NCBI GenBank assembly: GCA_001969505.1
Contig: LSSK01000009.1
Location: forward strand, 1-64,000
DNA: 64,000 nt
Source: Zancudomyces culisetae
Lineage: Eukaryota; Kickxellomycota; Harpellomycetes; Harpellales; Legeriomycetaceae
Direction of reading: 5' to 3'
A program made the translations under genes and the position numbers. This document shows positions 31,107 to 41,738 of this stretch, piece by piece. Every line of letters begins with the position of its first letter. The first letter of the stretch is position 1. The notes under the pieces were generated by a model. The model searched no databases. It was given only the letters and a program-made list of their open reading frames with translations, and was not told the DNA's origin.

Positions 31107-31488
31107 TATTTAATGACGATTTGATATCTCAATGTATATATTAAACAGCTGGGATATTAAAAGAAATAAACTGTCAAATAGCAGTGCTGATACGCTACCT
31201 CCAGAAAAAATCATTTTTTTCCTTTAGACATCACGGGCTATAGTATATTAAAAAAACTAAAAGCCACAAATACTCAAACATTCGACCAAGACTATTGGCT
31301 ATGATTGTTTTAAACCCAAAGTTTCAATTCAATTCTTTCCTTTGTCCATGAGGAGATTGAATGAAAAGAAGTACAGTAGTGCGCGTTGGCAAGACAAACA
31401 ACGGTTACTAAAACAAATATAAAAATATAGATAAAAGCTAAAAATACCAATAGAGTATAATCTACTTAGGTGTAGGGCCCGAGTCATA
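31107..31488. repeat. Duplicated upstream block, copy B
   Basis: Counterpart of block A, located about 350 bp upstream of PMP3 copy B. The reading frame that is open in block A is broken here by a stop just after the shared LPPEKIIFF codons and by small indels. Confidence 0.88.
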
Positions 31489-31990
31489 TAGTGGCAAGAT
31501 AAAAGATTATAAACGCAACTAACAAGCTAAAAACATAATGATATGGAGGAAAATGGTGATAAGGAAAGAAGGATTACCTGAAGAGCAAAGTTCTGGCAGG
31601 AAATATAGGTGAAGTAGCTAGATCAGTGGTTATTGCATTTGCCCTTGTCAATGGTGACTGCTAGTGCGTTACTTTAATTTCTGTACTGTGTTTTCAAATG
31701 GGTATATTACGAAAAAAACAAGTAGTAGTTTGGAAAAGCAATAAAATAAAAATACTAAAAATAATAAAAATAGAAAAAATAAAAAATACGAGTTAGTTTA
31801 GTTTGATATTTTAGTACAGGTATTTATTAAAGCAGAAAAAAGCTAATATACAGTCTATAAATAATACATAGATTGTTGCTATAACAAGATGAAAAGTCAT
31901 CCTATCTGAGTTGAACTGGAAAGTAACAATAAAGTGGCTTATACCTGAGCTAAGGCCAGACAACCAAGATGTATTGGTCTAGTTTAGTGC

Positions 31991-32036
31991 TTTTTTTTTG
32001 TTTTGTTTTGTTTTGTTTTGTTTTGTGTACTGTTTA
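31991..32036 (+). repeat. (TTTTG)n microsatellite
   Basis: A pentanucleotide TTTTG repeat of about six to seven units follows a T-run. Confidence 0.92.
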
Positions 32037-33732
32037 CTGTTATTGTTGTTATTAGTTAATTTGTAATGCAACGAATTTGATGAGAGGAAAATGGGGGATA
32101 TGATTGGTATTATCTTGGCTTGGCTTAGCTTAGCTTAGCTTAACTTGACTTTGGGTGTCAAAAAATAAAAACTGGACCTATAAAAAACACCTGACACATT
32201 GAAATGAGCCCAGTAAATGCTAGCTTTAAAACCTTGTGTCTTGTATGGGGACATGTTTTTGCGGGTTGCGCTGTTTCTAGCATGATGGTGGGATATGAAG
32301 AAACAATATCAGTAAGGATAAGAATGAAAGGGGTAGGAGGGATTGAGAAAGATAGTTGTGATGAGAGTTATGAGTATTTGATGAGAGTTGCCTCCAGCAT
32401 TCATAAAAAAATGGGAATCATGATACATCCCATCTTGTTATTATAGATTTCAAGTCTTTGTTATTTCGAAAAAAAAGAATAGATTCAAATTGGTAATGAT
32501 ATAAAGTAAATAAGAGTTATATTGGTTTATGAAACAAAGTCAAATATTGGTATATTAAAGAGTTACAAGTCCAAACCGAGGGAATCATGATGCCAAAACA
32601 TACATAATATGGTGCAATTTGATAGAGTAAAAAAACAGCGGAAAAATATTACCAAAGATTAAAACGTGAGAATACAAAAAAAACAAAAACGAAAAAAAAA
32701 AAAACAAATTAAAGTGTTGTATTTGGAATTATTTCCCCCCCTCCCCTAATGTTTGATGTATAGAGATAAATCACATCTATAGATGGGCCTGGGAGTGTGA
32801 TTAACTGATTTGCAGTTATCGGTTGTTTTTCCATCATCACATTTCCTACCCTTCTCCCACACACTCCCCTCCCCCTCCTCTTCATTATGTAAGGTAGTTT
32901 CAAAGTTCAATAACTGGTAAAATGGTTATAATCTTTACCTTTTGTATTCAAAACATAAAATGAAAAAGTGTAAATGAATGAGGAAATGTGAAGACAATAA
33001 AAACCTACATTGCTGGATGGTGGTGGTGTTCAGGACAAGATAAGAACAAGTGTGTGGTTTGGCAAGTGGCATAGAGGAGTGAGAGTAGTGTTGATATATG
33101 ATTATTCTGTTTGCAGGTTTAGCCCCCGATATTCTGCATTGATGGCGAAGCGGATGGCTATATTCTGTGTCGAGATATTTATGAAAGGTTTCTTTTTTAT
33201 TGAAGTTATATTACTGTAATCAGGTAAATAAAAAAGTGATGAAATAACAGCAAATATATCCACAGAGTTGGGAAAGGAAACAATGGTGAAACCTGGAATG
33301 GCCAAAAGTTGATGAGGAGATAAAAAGAAAAAAGATATTAGGCAGAAAATAAGGATATAAAGCGGGCGAATCTAGATAAGTTATGATATTAATAGTGGGC
33401 AAAAAACGGTCGGAGGGGGAAGGTGGACAAAGGTTTGGAATGTATGTGTGTGTAAATGAACCATTTAAAAATGTGGGAAAAAAAAATGAGCAGATATATC
33501 CAAGTTTAGTAGCTTAAAGTTTCATTAGGTACTTAAAAAACTGGTGGAAAAAAAAAACAGATCTGAAACAGGGAGAAAAAAAAATAATTTAAATGAATCA
33601 ATAACAAGAGTGTTAGTTTTTGATAATGATATTAATGAATAAATTGATGTAAAAGTATTAAAAAAAATGTATCAAAAACGAAAAAAAGGAACAAAAATAT
33701 GATTTAAAAGATAACTTGCTTTCAAAAAAATA

Positions 33733-33802
33733 AGGGGGGGGGGCGGGGAGGGGAAAAACAGTGAGAATGTGAGGGTGGGAGTGTGGGACAAGGGGGGGGG
33801 GT
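33733..33802 (+). repeat. Two closely spaced poly-G runs
   Basis: Runs of about ten G (33733-33742, followed by GCGGGGAGGGG) and nine or more G (33792-33801) lie within purine-rich DNA. The spacing of G-runs would permit a G-quadruplex. Confidence 0.85.
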
Positions 33803-34338
33803 GGATGAAGAGTGTGGGAGTGTTTGTTATAGATAGAGATAAGAAATCCGTGTAAGAGGTTAAAAGTTTGTATAACCGAACTGGGTTGCATTGCCATGGT
33901 TTCTTTAGAAACAAAAGATGTTCACACGCAAAATATAGTGAAAAATGACGGGATAGGACATTACTAAATAAAAGCAGGATTACAAAAAACAAAAAAAAAA
34001 CAAAAAAATCAACGGATTTTAATGAAAACAAATGATTCACAAGTAATAATTGTGTGGATAAGGCAAAGAGCCGTTTGGACCATGTTTTTTATAATTTTTT
34101 CTTTTTTTTACATGAAAAAACGGAATGAATATGAAACTACAAGAAAATATAAAAGGAGTACTTGCAGAATGAAAAGAGTGTTTCAATTAAAATAAACAAC
34201 AAAAGTACTCGAGGTGAAAAACTATAGATAAGTAAAGGATAAAAAGAAAAAGCAATCAAAAGTGTACATATAACAAAAAAAATAAAGACAAAGAGCAAGT
34301 CAAAACAAGTGAACAAAGGAAAATTGAAAAAAAATAAA

Positions 34339-35880
34339 ATGGAACCAAACAAAGTAATCATAGCAGGAGGAGGATTGGTTGGATCGTTGGCAGGTTGTTA
34401 TTTTGCCAAACGTGGATGGACCGTTGAAGTGTATGAAAAACGACCAGATCCAAGAGCAGAAGCCAACAAGGGGTCACGCAACCACAAGTCGATTAACTTG
34501 GCTATTTCCGCACGTGGACTGTCAGCAGTAGAGCGCTTGGGTCCAGCAACGTACTCTAAGGTGAAATCCATCACGCTGCCAATGTATGGCCGTATGATCC
34601 ACGATATTGATGGAAAGACATTGCATGGCCAAGCATATAGCGCAAAGGGAGAATACATAAACTCGATTGATCGTGGGTTGTTGAATCATTTGTTGTTGGA
34701 CCAGTTGGATGACCACGGCAAGACAGCCAGAAATAACGTCAAGGTGGTGTTTGATTGTATCCTGGACACCTGTGATTTCAAGACCAAGACAGCAAGATTT
34801 AGAAACCAAGTAACTGGAGAAGTTATTGAAACAAAGGGGGATTTGATAGTGGGAGCTGATGGAGCTTATAGTGTGGCCAGAAGAAGACTCCAGAGCGCAA
34901 CACGCGTTAATATTGAGCTCAAGTATATTGACCATTTGTACTGTGAATTGGAGATGAAACCCAAGATTCGTAGTGATAATAGTACCGATTTTGCGATGCA
35001 AATGGATCATTTGCACATTTGGCCGCGTGGTACATTTATGTTGATCGCATTGCCAAACTTGGACAAGTCGTTTACATGCACACTGTTCATGCCACTGGCA
35101 ACCTTTGAATCGTTGAAGACACCAGAGGATCTCTCTGCATTCTTCCGCAAGTATTTCCCAGATGCTCTGGAGCTATTTGGAGGCGAGGAAACAATCGCCC
35201 AGGAATACTTTGCAAACCCCAAGGGAGACCTATTCTACGTGAAATGCTCGCCACATCATTATAAAGGCAATGGTGTGATTGTCGGCGATGCCGCGCATTG
35301 TACCGTTCCATTCTACGCACAAGGAATGAATTGTGGGTTTGAGGATATCGAGACACTCGATAGGCTGCTTGTAGAACAAGCCAAAATCAGCCAAGGAAAG
35401 GCAGCAGAAACCGGCGATGACAGCGATATAAAGACACATAACTTGACTCCAGAACAGATTGAAGCTGCACTGATAAAATACTCGGATTGCCGACCCCGTG
35501 ACTCGGCATCAATGATTGACTTGGCTCTACACAACTATGTTGAAATGCGCAACAACGTAAACAAGCTTTCGTACAAGCTGCGGTTCATGATAGAAAAGAA
35601 ACTGTCCCTTTGGTTCCCAAGCTATGTGATGCCGCTATATTCCATGGTTAGTTTTTCAAAGTTGAGTTATACTGAAGCAACTCGTCGATGGAATGCTCAA
35701 ACCAGAGCAATCAACCGACTTGTGACAGTTGGAACAGAGATCAGTGCGATTTGCATTGCGGCCTCTTTGGTATGTATTGTGTCGGCTTTGAGTCGCCGAG
35801 GTTATGCACCATTTGCAAGACTTAATGGACTTCGAATTCCAAAACTACAGGAGATTTTTAACCTTTTTAGATCCCAATAA
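34339..35880 (+). CDS. BNA4: Kynurenine 3-monooxygenase
   Basis: This FAD- and NADPH-dependent enzyme converts L-kynurenine to 3-hydroxykynurenine on the de novo NAD+ route from tryptophan, at the mitochondrial outer membrane. The 513-aa product opens with the FAD-binding KVIIAGGGLVGSLAGCYFAK (Rossmann GxGxxG type) and VEVYEKRPDPR. Further family motifs are RNHKSINLAISARGLSAV, DLIVGADGAYSVAR and the second FAD motif VIVGDAAHCTVPFYAQGMNC near residue 315. A C-terminal hydrophobic segment (ISAICIAASLVCIVSAL) is the expected membrane anchor. An in-frame GTG at 34309 is not a credible start. ATG 34339, in an A-rich context directly before the conserved N-terminus, is chosen. No key residue appears to be missing. 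Confidence 0.97.
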   Translation: MEPNKVIIAGGGLVGSLAGCYFAKRGWTVEVYEKRPDPRAEANKGSRNHKSINLAISARGLSAVERLGPATYSKVKSITLPMYGRMIHDIDGKTLHGQAYSAKGEYINSIDRGLLNHLLLDQLDDHGKTARNNVKVVFDCILDTCDFKTKTARFRNQVTGEVIETKGDLIVGADGAYSVARRRLQSATRVNIELKYIDHLYCELEMKPKIRSDNSTDFAMQMDHLHIWPRGTFMLIALPNLDKSFTCTLFMPLATFESLKTPEDLSAFFRKYFPDALELFGGEETIAQEYFANPKGDLFYVKCSPHHYKGNGVIVGDAAHCTVPFYAQGMNCGFEDIETLDRLLVEQAKISQGKAAETGDDSDIKTHNLTPEQIEAALIKYSDCRPRDSASMIDLALHNYVEMRNNVNKLSYKLRFMIEKKLSLWFPSYVMPLYSMVSFSKLSYTEATRRWNAQTRAINRLVTVGTEISAICIAASLVCIVSALSRRGYAPFARLNGLRIPKLQEIFNLFRSQ

Positions 35881-36058
35881 ACCGAGATAAACAATAAAAT
35901 AAAGTAAAATAAAATAAAATAAAAACAATCAAAGCATGTATTTCTTTTTATTCACATTTTCGTTTTCATTTTGATCAAGTTTCATTTTTAGCTTTGTTTA
36001 TTGAATAAGAAGGTTAAATAAAATAATAAATATATAATATATTGATTAAAGAGAAAAA

Positions 36059-38896
36059 TTAATTATTGGAAGATCTGTTATATTTATTAGCAGACGAAGA
36101 GTTATATTGTCTGGAATCGCCCTTAGATCTTTGGTTAGGACCGCCACTAGGATTAGAACGGCGAGATGAAGATTGCTTAGATTTGTTGTGGGGCATATTC
36201 TTTGACTTGTGAGATGAAGATTGCTTAGACTTGGCCTTGGCAGAGCCAGCATTGGCATGTTGTGGATGAGAAGAATCGTAACGGTTAGCAAAGGCCATAG
36301 CAGATGAGGAAGAATCAATAGGTTGCGAGGCAAAGGCACTCTTTTCAGCGAGAGGTCTGCCACCGTTGATCTTGAGTTCAAAGATCTTTTCGTTGGCATC
36401 GGCAAGAGAAGTAACTTTGTCAGAAAGATACAGCATGGAAGATTGCAGGCGGGAAGTGGCATCAGCAGAAGTACGTTCAAAGTGGATGGTACGAGCGATT
36501 TCGTCAAGGGTAGCAGGAAGATCAGAAGAATAAATCATCATGGCGAGAACGGAATAGAGCTTGCGGGAAGGAAGATCAAACATGGCGGAAAGAGTGTCGA
36601 TGCTCATAGAGTCGTAGTAAATGCGGTAGGTTAGCAAATAAGTTTTGAAGGCTTCGACCTTGATCTTTTCGCGCAAGAAGCCCTTGACGAGAGCAGCATC
36701 AGGCAACAAACTCCAAATCTTAACAGCATCAACATAACGGAAAGCATTTTCCCAGTCACCAACAGCCAAAGACTTAGCAGCAGCCATGATGTGGTCACGA
36801 GAGTTCTCTGGAGGACCAGTAAAGATCATGCGGCTGTTGTAATCCAACAATCTGCGCAGTAGACGGTTGGTGGGTTGTCTCTTGGAATCGGATTCAGACA
36901 AATCAACCAACATTGAGCAGGTCAAGAAAGAAGATTCCAGCAACTCAAAGTTGATGTGCATGTGGAAAGGAAGCAGGTTTTTCTTGACAATAAATTCCAT
37001 TTCTTGAGATAGGCCAGAGTGTTTTTGGTTGAGAGAAGATTGACCAAGAAGCTCACTAACACGACCAGTGTTCATGATTTCCAACAAGTGACTAAAGGCC
37101 TCTTGAAACATACCAAGTCGGAAGGCAGCCAAACCCAACTGAGCAAGCGCACGATTGTACAGAATCTGAGTAGCGATATCAGCCTGGCCAATTGAATCTT
37201 GCATGTGAGAAACCAAAAACATATCTCTAGCTGCGTAGTAGCGTTTGTGGAGAGCATGATGGTAGATATGCATAAGCATGGCACGGGCACGCAGCATTGG
37301 ACTACCTTGCGAGTAAATACGGCCACACAACTCTGTCATCAATTGCTCGGAATCCACAGTAGCAGATTCTTTGTCGCCTAGAGCTTGAGCAATCTGAGCC
37401 TCAACGCTGGCAGTGATCTGGTCGGGACGGAAGTGGATGTATTCGATACGGCGGATGATGGCACGGCACTCCTCGTCTTGCTGATCCGTGTTGTGAAGGT
37501 ATCTTTGCATTCTCACAACGGTTTGGTACAACGCAAAGTCGTCGGCCATACGTTCAACATAGTTTGTTGTGTGTGGATCAATGGCTACCAAAGATCGTCT
37601 GAACTCGTCATATACACGTTCCAACAACCCAACAAGAGAACCTGGATACACAACGTTCAGCCCGTCACGTTCGCGTTGCTCCAATTCTTCAAGCTCTACT
37701 TCTCCCTCGGTGTGTTCTGCTACCACAACTGATGGGCTGGTCTCAAGCACTCCCAACAACCTGTTGATCAATTCCAACGCTGCTTTCCATGATGCTGTGA
37801 TTTGTGTTTCTGATCCTATACCAAACATATCGATTTGTGCTGGAATCAAGACCATCAGAACCTCTACTCGTTGCAGTGGTGTTTCTGCTACCTTGTACAT
37901 CTTCTCCAAAGTTGCTACGACTTCGTGTTTGGCTGTTCCTCGTCGACCTCGACTCTCCACCACTTCCTTGAGCTTAGCTCCCAAATTCTCAGCACTCAAT
38001 GCTGCTTCCTTTTTGGCCTTTCTTGTTACGGTTTTGAAACCATCATCCTCTTCGCTCTCTTCCCCGCTCTCTTCCTCTTCCTTCTTCTTGTCTACCCTAG
38101 CCTTTTGTTTTTGCTCCTTCTTGTCCTTTGGCGCTGCTACTGTCTTTTTCTCTGCTGGTTCGCGTTTAAGCCACTTGTTTATTCCTTTCTTTCCTGTATC
38201 TGAGTCGCTATCTGAGTCGCTTTCTGACTCACTCTGCTCCCAGTAGCTGTCTGAGCTCTCCTCGTCTTCCTCAACTGTCTTCTTTTTGCTTCCTCCTGCT
38301 GTCCTCTTTGTCTCCTTAACTTGATCCTCCTCCCTTCCTTTTACCTCTTCATCTTGTTCTTCTTCGGAAAGTATTGGGTTTTCTCTGTATTCCTGCACCT
38401 GTCTCTCTTTTTCTTTAATCACCTTCTTGATCCTCTGTTTCAGTGTGTTCAAGGCTCGCGCATTGTTTGCATTCAGTTTCTTGATTGCTGCCTTGTCCTT
38501 GAATTTCTCCATCCCTGCCTCTATCTTCACCACTGTCTTTATCAAGTATCTCTTTTCTACTGCCGCATCTGAACCACTCTTTGTCAACTTTGGCATCACC
38601 TTGCTCAACTTGTCAAAGTCCGCTTGTACCACTGTCCAATCGTTAATCTTGAGCCCATTTCTTATTCCCTTAATACTATTAAGTGCCTCATCCGTCTGCT
38701 TATCCTTTGCACTCTTTACTACTCTCTTGACTTCATCTTCCGACTCATCACTTGAGGAATATCCCCCCTTTGCAAATCTACTGGCAAATTCTCCCTTTGA
38801 CTTGCTCTGGATTTCCCGATCTGAATAGTCTGACCCTGATGAAACACTGCTGTCCGAATCGGATCCCGATGTATCTCCTTTAAAGAAACGCGACAT
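36059..38896 (-). CDS. NIP1: Translation initiation factor eIF3 subunit c
   Basis: eIF3c is a core scaffold of eIF3 that binds eIF1 and eIF5 and the 40S subunit. The 945-aa single-exon gene starts MSRFFKGDTSGSDSDSS, the typical eIF3c N-terminus (MSRFF followed by an acidic Ser/Asp tract). It continues with SRFAKGGYSSSDESEDEVKR and INDWTVVQADFDKLSKVMPK, both strongly conserved, then Lys/Glu-rich linkers to about residue 300. The middle alpha-solenoid includes VEVLMVLIPAQIDMF and SPMLRARAMLMHIYHHALHK. The PCI and winged-helix region near 700-830 contains LSAMFDLPSRKLYSVLAMMI and LPATLDEIARTIHFERT. The C-terminal 90 residues are Ser/Asn/Gly-rich and basic. The 3' end converges with the BNA4 gene 178 bp away. 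Confidence 0.96.
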   Translation of the reverse strand: MSRFFKGDTSGSDSDSSVSSGSDYSDREIQSKSKGEFASRFAKGGYSSSDESEDEVKRVVKSAKDKQTDEALNSIKGIRNGLKINDWTVVQADFDKLSKVMPKLTKSGSDAAVEKRYLIKTVVKIEAGMEKFKDKAAIKKLNANNARALNTLKQRIKKVIKEKERQVQEYRENPILSEEEQDEEVKGREEDQVKETKRTAGGSKKKTVEEDEESSDSYWEQSESESDSDSDSDTGKKGINKWLKREPAEKKTVAAPKDKKEQKQKARVDKKKEEEESGEESEEDDGFKTVTRKAKKEAALSAENLGAKLKEVVESRGRRGTAKHEVVATLEKMYKVAETPLQRVEVLMVLIPAQIDMFGIGSETQITASWKAALELINRLLGVLETSPSVVVAEHTEGEVELEELEQRERDGLNVVYPGSLVGLLERVYDEFRRSLVAIDPHTTNYVERMADDFALYQTVVRMQRYLHNTDQQDEECRAIIRRIEYIHFRPDQITASVEAQIAQALGDKESATVDSEQLMTELCGRIYSQGSPMLRARAMLMHIYHHALHKRYYAARDMFLVSHMQDSIGQADIATQILYNRALAQLGLAAFRLGMFQEAFSHLLEIMNTGRVSELLGQSSLNQKHSGLSQEMEFIVKKNLLPFHMHINFELLESSFLTCSMLVDLSESDSKRQPTNRLLRRLLDYNSRMIFTGPPENSRDHIMAAAKSLAVGDWENAFRYVDAVKIWSLLPDAALVKGFLREKIKVEAFKTYLLTYRIYYDSMSIDTLSAMFDLPSRKLYSVLAMMIYSSDLPATLDEIARTIHFERTSADATSRLQSSMLYLSDKVTSLADANEKIFELKINGGRPLAEKSAFASQPIDSSSSAMAFANRYDSSHPQHANAGSAKAKSKQSSSHKSKNMPHNKSKQSSSRRSNPSGGPNQRSKGDSRQYNSSSANKYNRSSNN

Positions 38897-41738
38897 TTTA
38901 TTCTATATATCTCGTTTTTTTTTTTCGTTTTGTGCGTGTGTTTGTTTGTTTGTTCTCCCTTCTTATTTACTGTATTTTTCCAAGATTTAGATTCTGGATT
39001 TTATTTTATTTTTTACAAACTTTGGATAATCTATTTATAATTTTCAAGAAAATTTTGTATAATCTCAATCCCACAATCTAGATTTCATTAATATTATGTG
39101 GTTGTCTAATCTCGATTAAATCTTCGGTATACATACCTTGTATCTTTCTATCTCTTGCTTCTAATCTCGAAGGTTCTGGATTACAGATGTGGATTATCTT
39201 AATCAAATTTGGTAAATTTGATTATATTTTTGTTTATGCCTGTAAAAAAAAACAAATATTTACAATACTATTTTCTTTAAGGATGGAAAAATCTGGGGGT
39301 CAACTATACCTTGTAACTTTTTTTTTTTCTTCTTTCTTTGTTAATTTGTTAACAGAAAAAAAAAATTAATAAATCTCAACCCCTTCCAACTAATGCTGAT
39401 TTTTTTTTTTTGTAGATTTCTACTAAAAATGAGAAAAAATGAATTGGACTTGATTTTGCTCGCAATTTTTTCACCAGAATTTGGGGGGGGGGAGGGGGAA
39501 GAGAGGAGGAGGGAGGTGGTTGATTGTTATTGAAAATTGAGGAATCAAGGCTAAATTTTTTTTTTTTTGTCAAGAAGAGGAGGAAAAAAAAATTTTTTTT
39601 TTGTATTCCTGTGTTTAAAAAATATAAAAGTTTTGATTTTTAGTAATTTTAAATTAATTTTAATTGTAATAATTTATATTTTAATGCAAACGGATTTTTC
39701 TTGGAGGCAATCTAAAGATTTAGATATTGTATTCGCCTCTAAAATATTGAAAGCTATTTGCTGGTTATTGGCCAAAACGACATTTTCTTTAGAAAAGTTT
39801 AAAAAGTAGCAACTTTTATTCCAAAGTGCTTTTGGAAGTGGGTTTTTGCTTTTATCATTTTAAGCGAAAAATTTTTTTTTAATAAATATTTATTGTTGCT
39901 CTTTCTTTTATATACATAGTTCATTATATATGGAATAGTGGTAGTGCGAATTGTTGTGTGTATGGAGATTCTTCAATATTTGGTGTAATTATCATTTTTG
40001 ACTAAATCTGTGATACCACAGACCAGATCGAGATATTGACAAAGATATTCGTATACATTCTTTGTGTGTTTTTGTCTTGATGTTATTTTTTTTGTCTATT
40101 CTCACTAAATAGTAAAACTTGTCGGTAAAAAAGGATGATAGTGTATAACCTTTTTGAACGTTGAGGGTGTCCCAAGGGCGAACCGATACTTTAGCAGTCC
40201 CCATACTGCACGTAATTAGTCTCACTTTATCAGGGTATATTTACACCTTTTTGGAACAATATTTATATATACAAAGTATAAGTAGAGATAAATACGTATT
40301 GGAAAAAGTAGAAAAAAAAACTAATGGTACATTAATGCAAGCCCAATAATGTTGATGGGGTGGGTGTTTTTATTTTTTATTATATTTTTGTTTTTGTTTA
40401 GGCTTTGAAACCTAAATGTACAAAAGGTACAAGAAAATTAATAGTCAACAGACTTACAAGGATAATTAGCAAGAGAGTTTTGTTTTTTTTCTAGTTTTTT
40501 TCTGAATTAAAAATATTGAGGAAAAACCAATGGCAAGTCTACAAACAGAAATTAAAATTAATAAAGTTTCATATTTGACTAAGACTGCTTATGATTTAAT
40601 AATTAAAAAAAGAATAAATAATGCATTTTGGATTCCGACTTTGAAAAACGAGTGGTTTTTGCCATGAGTAGATTAAAAAAAATAAATAAAAAATAAATAA
40701 AAAAAGTAGTAAAAATTTTTTTTTCTGTTGGTGAAATACTTAGCTGGCACTGAGTCCTAAAGAAACTAAAAGCATTCGCCCAATACTAGGTCAATTCCTA
40801 TTCTAAACTATTCCTACTTGTGTCTTTTAATATGAAAAAAATAACAATAATAGTTACACTAAAAAAAAAGAAAAAGTAATGTTAATAGTGATAATTCTAT
40901 TGTATTTTTTTTTTCCATTTATAAGGGAAATTTAAATTAATCGCTGATCAAACTTGATTATACTGCTTTATTTCAACCGCAACTTTTAGTTTTGTATAAC
41001 AATAATAAAAATACATTGATATATTATACATTAATCAAACTTTGTTAAAAAAAATAATACATAAGGGATAGTGATTATAACATTCAAATCTTTTATTAAC
41101 CCGGAATTGACTACAACACAAACCAAACTAAGAGAACCAGCAAAAAGAAAAAGGGGGGGAGAAATACGAAAACATACAATAATTATCCTAATAGTAATTA
41201 TACCCGGAAAAGCATTTGGTTTTTACAATTTTATTTTTTTCTTTTCCCCCTCGCCTCTTATTCTTACAATTTCAAATCTATATAGTTAAGAGGCTTGGGC
41301 ATAAAGAATACGATAAAGTAAAAGAAAAAAAAAAGAAAAAGAGGAGAAACGAAAAAAATGAACGAGTTGAAGAAATATTTGGACTATTTGGCCGACTATT
41401 CGTTTGATGTGGTAAGTCTTGGTATACACTACATTATACCTTATCCTGGGGAGCTAGTATATTTATTTATATTTTGTAAGAATATGAAAATAAAATAAAG
41501 GGGGGGGGGTGGTGTCAAATAAAATAAACAAGAAGATTTAATAAAATGTAATGTGGTAAATAGAGAGATCAACAAATTCCTGCTGGAAGTTTCTATGGGT
41601 AAGAAAAATTCAAACACAATAAATGTTCTTTTTAAACTTTAAGAGTTTTAAAATATTTATTTATAAAATATTAAAAAAACAAACAAACTACAATAATAAA
41701 ATAGGCTTTTTGATCAAGTACCTTACAAGAAAATACGA
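38897..41738. other. Long AT-rich divergent intergenic region (eIF3c / MED23)
   Basis: About 2.8 kb of A/T-rich DNA with poly-T and poly-A tracts and G-runs at about 39482-39491 and 41503-41510. Small frames (39684-39809, 40161-40349, 41071-41289) show no family motif. It should hold the promoters of eIF3c (-) and MED23 (+). I see no recognisable gene or structural RNA. Confidence 0.5.

Larger units (their letters stand above)
31489..34338. other. Long AT-rich intergenic region with microsatellites and G/C runs
   Basis: About 2.8 kb upstream of the kynurenine monooxygenase gene. It contains a TTTTG microsatellite, a short GCTTA repeat (about 32113-32140), C- and G-rich homopolymer patches (32735-32750, 33733-33750, 33792-33802) and many A-runs. 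Open frames at 32204-32446 and 33010-33219 lack recognisable motifs. I see no convincing gene. Confidence 0.5.

Noticed and set aside
32204-32446. 80-codon frame starting MSPVNASF
   Set aside because: No homology signal, no splice context that extends it, and it lies in microsatellite-rich spacer DNA.
34309-34338. N-terminal extension of kynurenine monooxygenase from a GTG codon
   Set aside because: GTG is not a normal eukaryotic start, and the family N-terminus begins just after ATG 34339.
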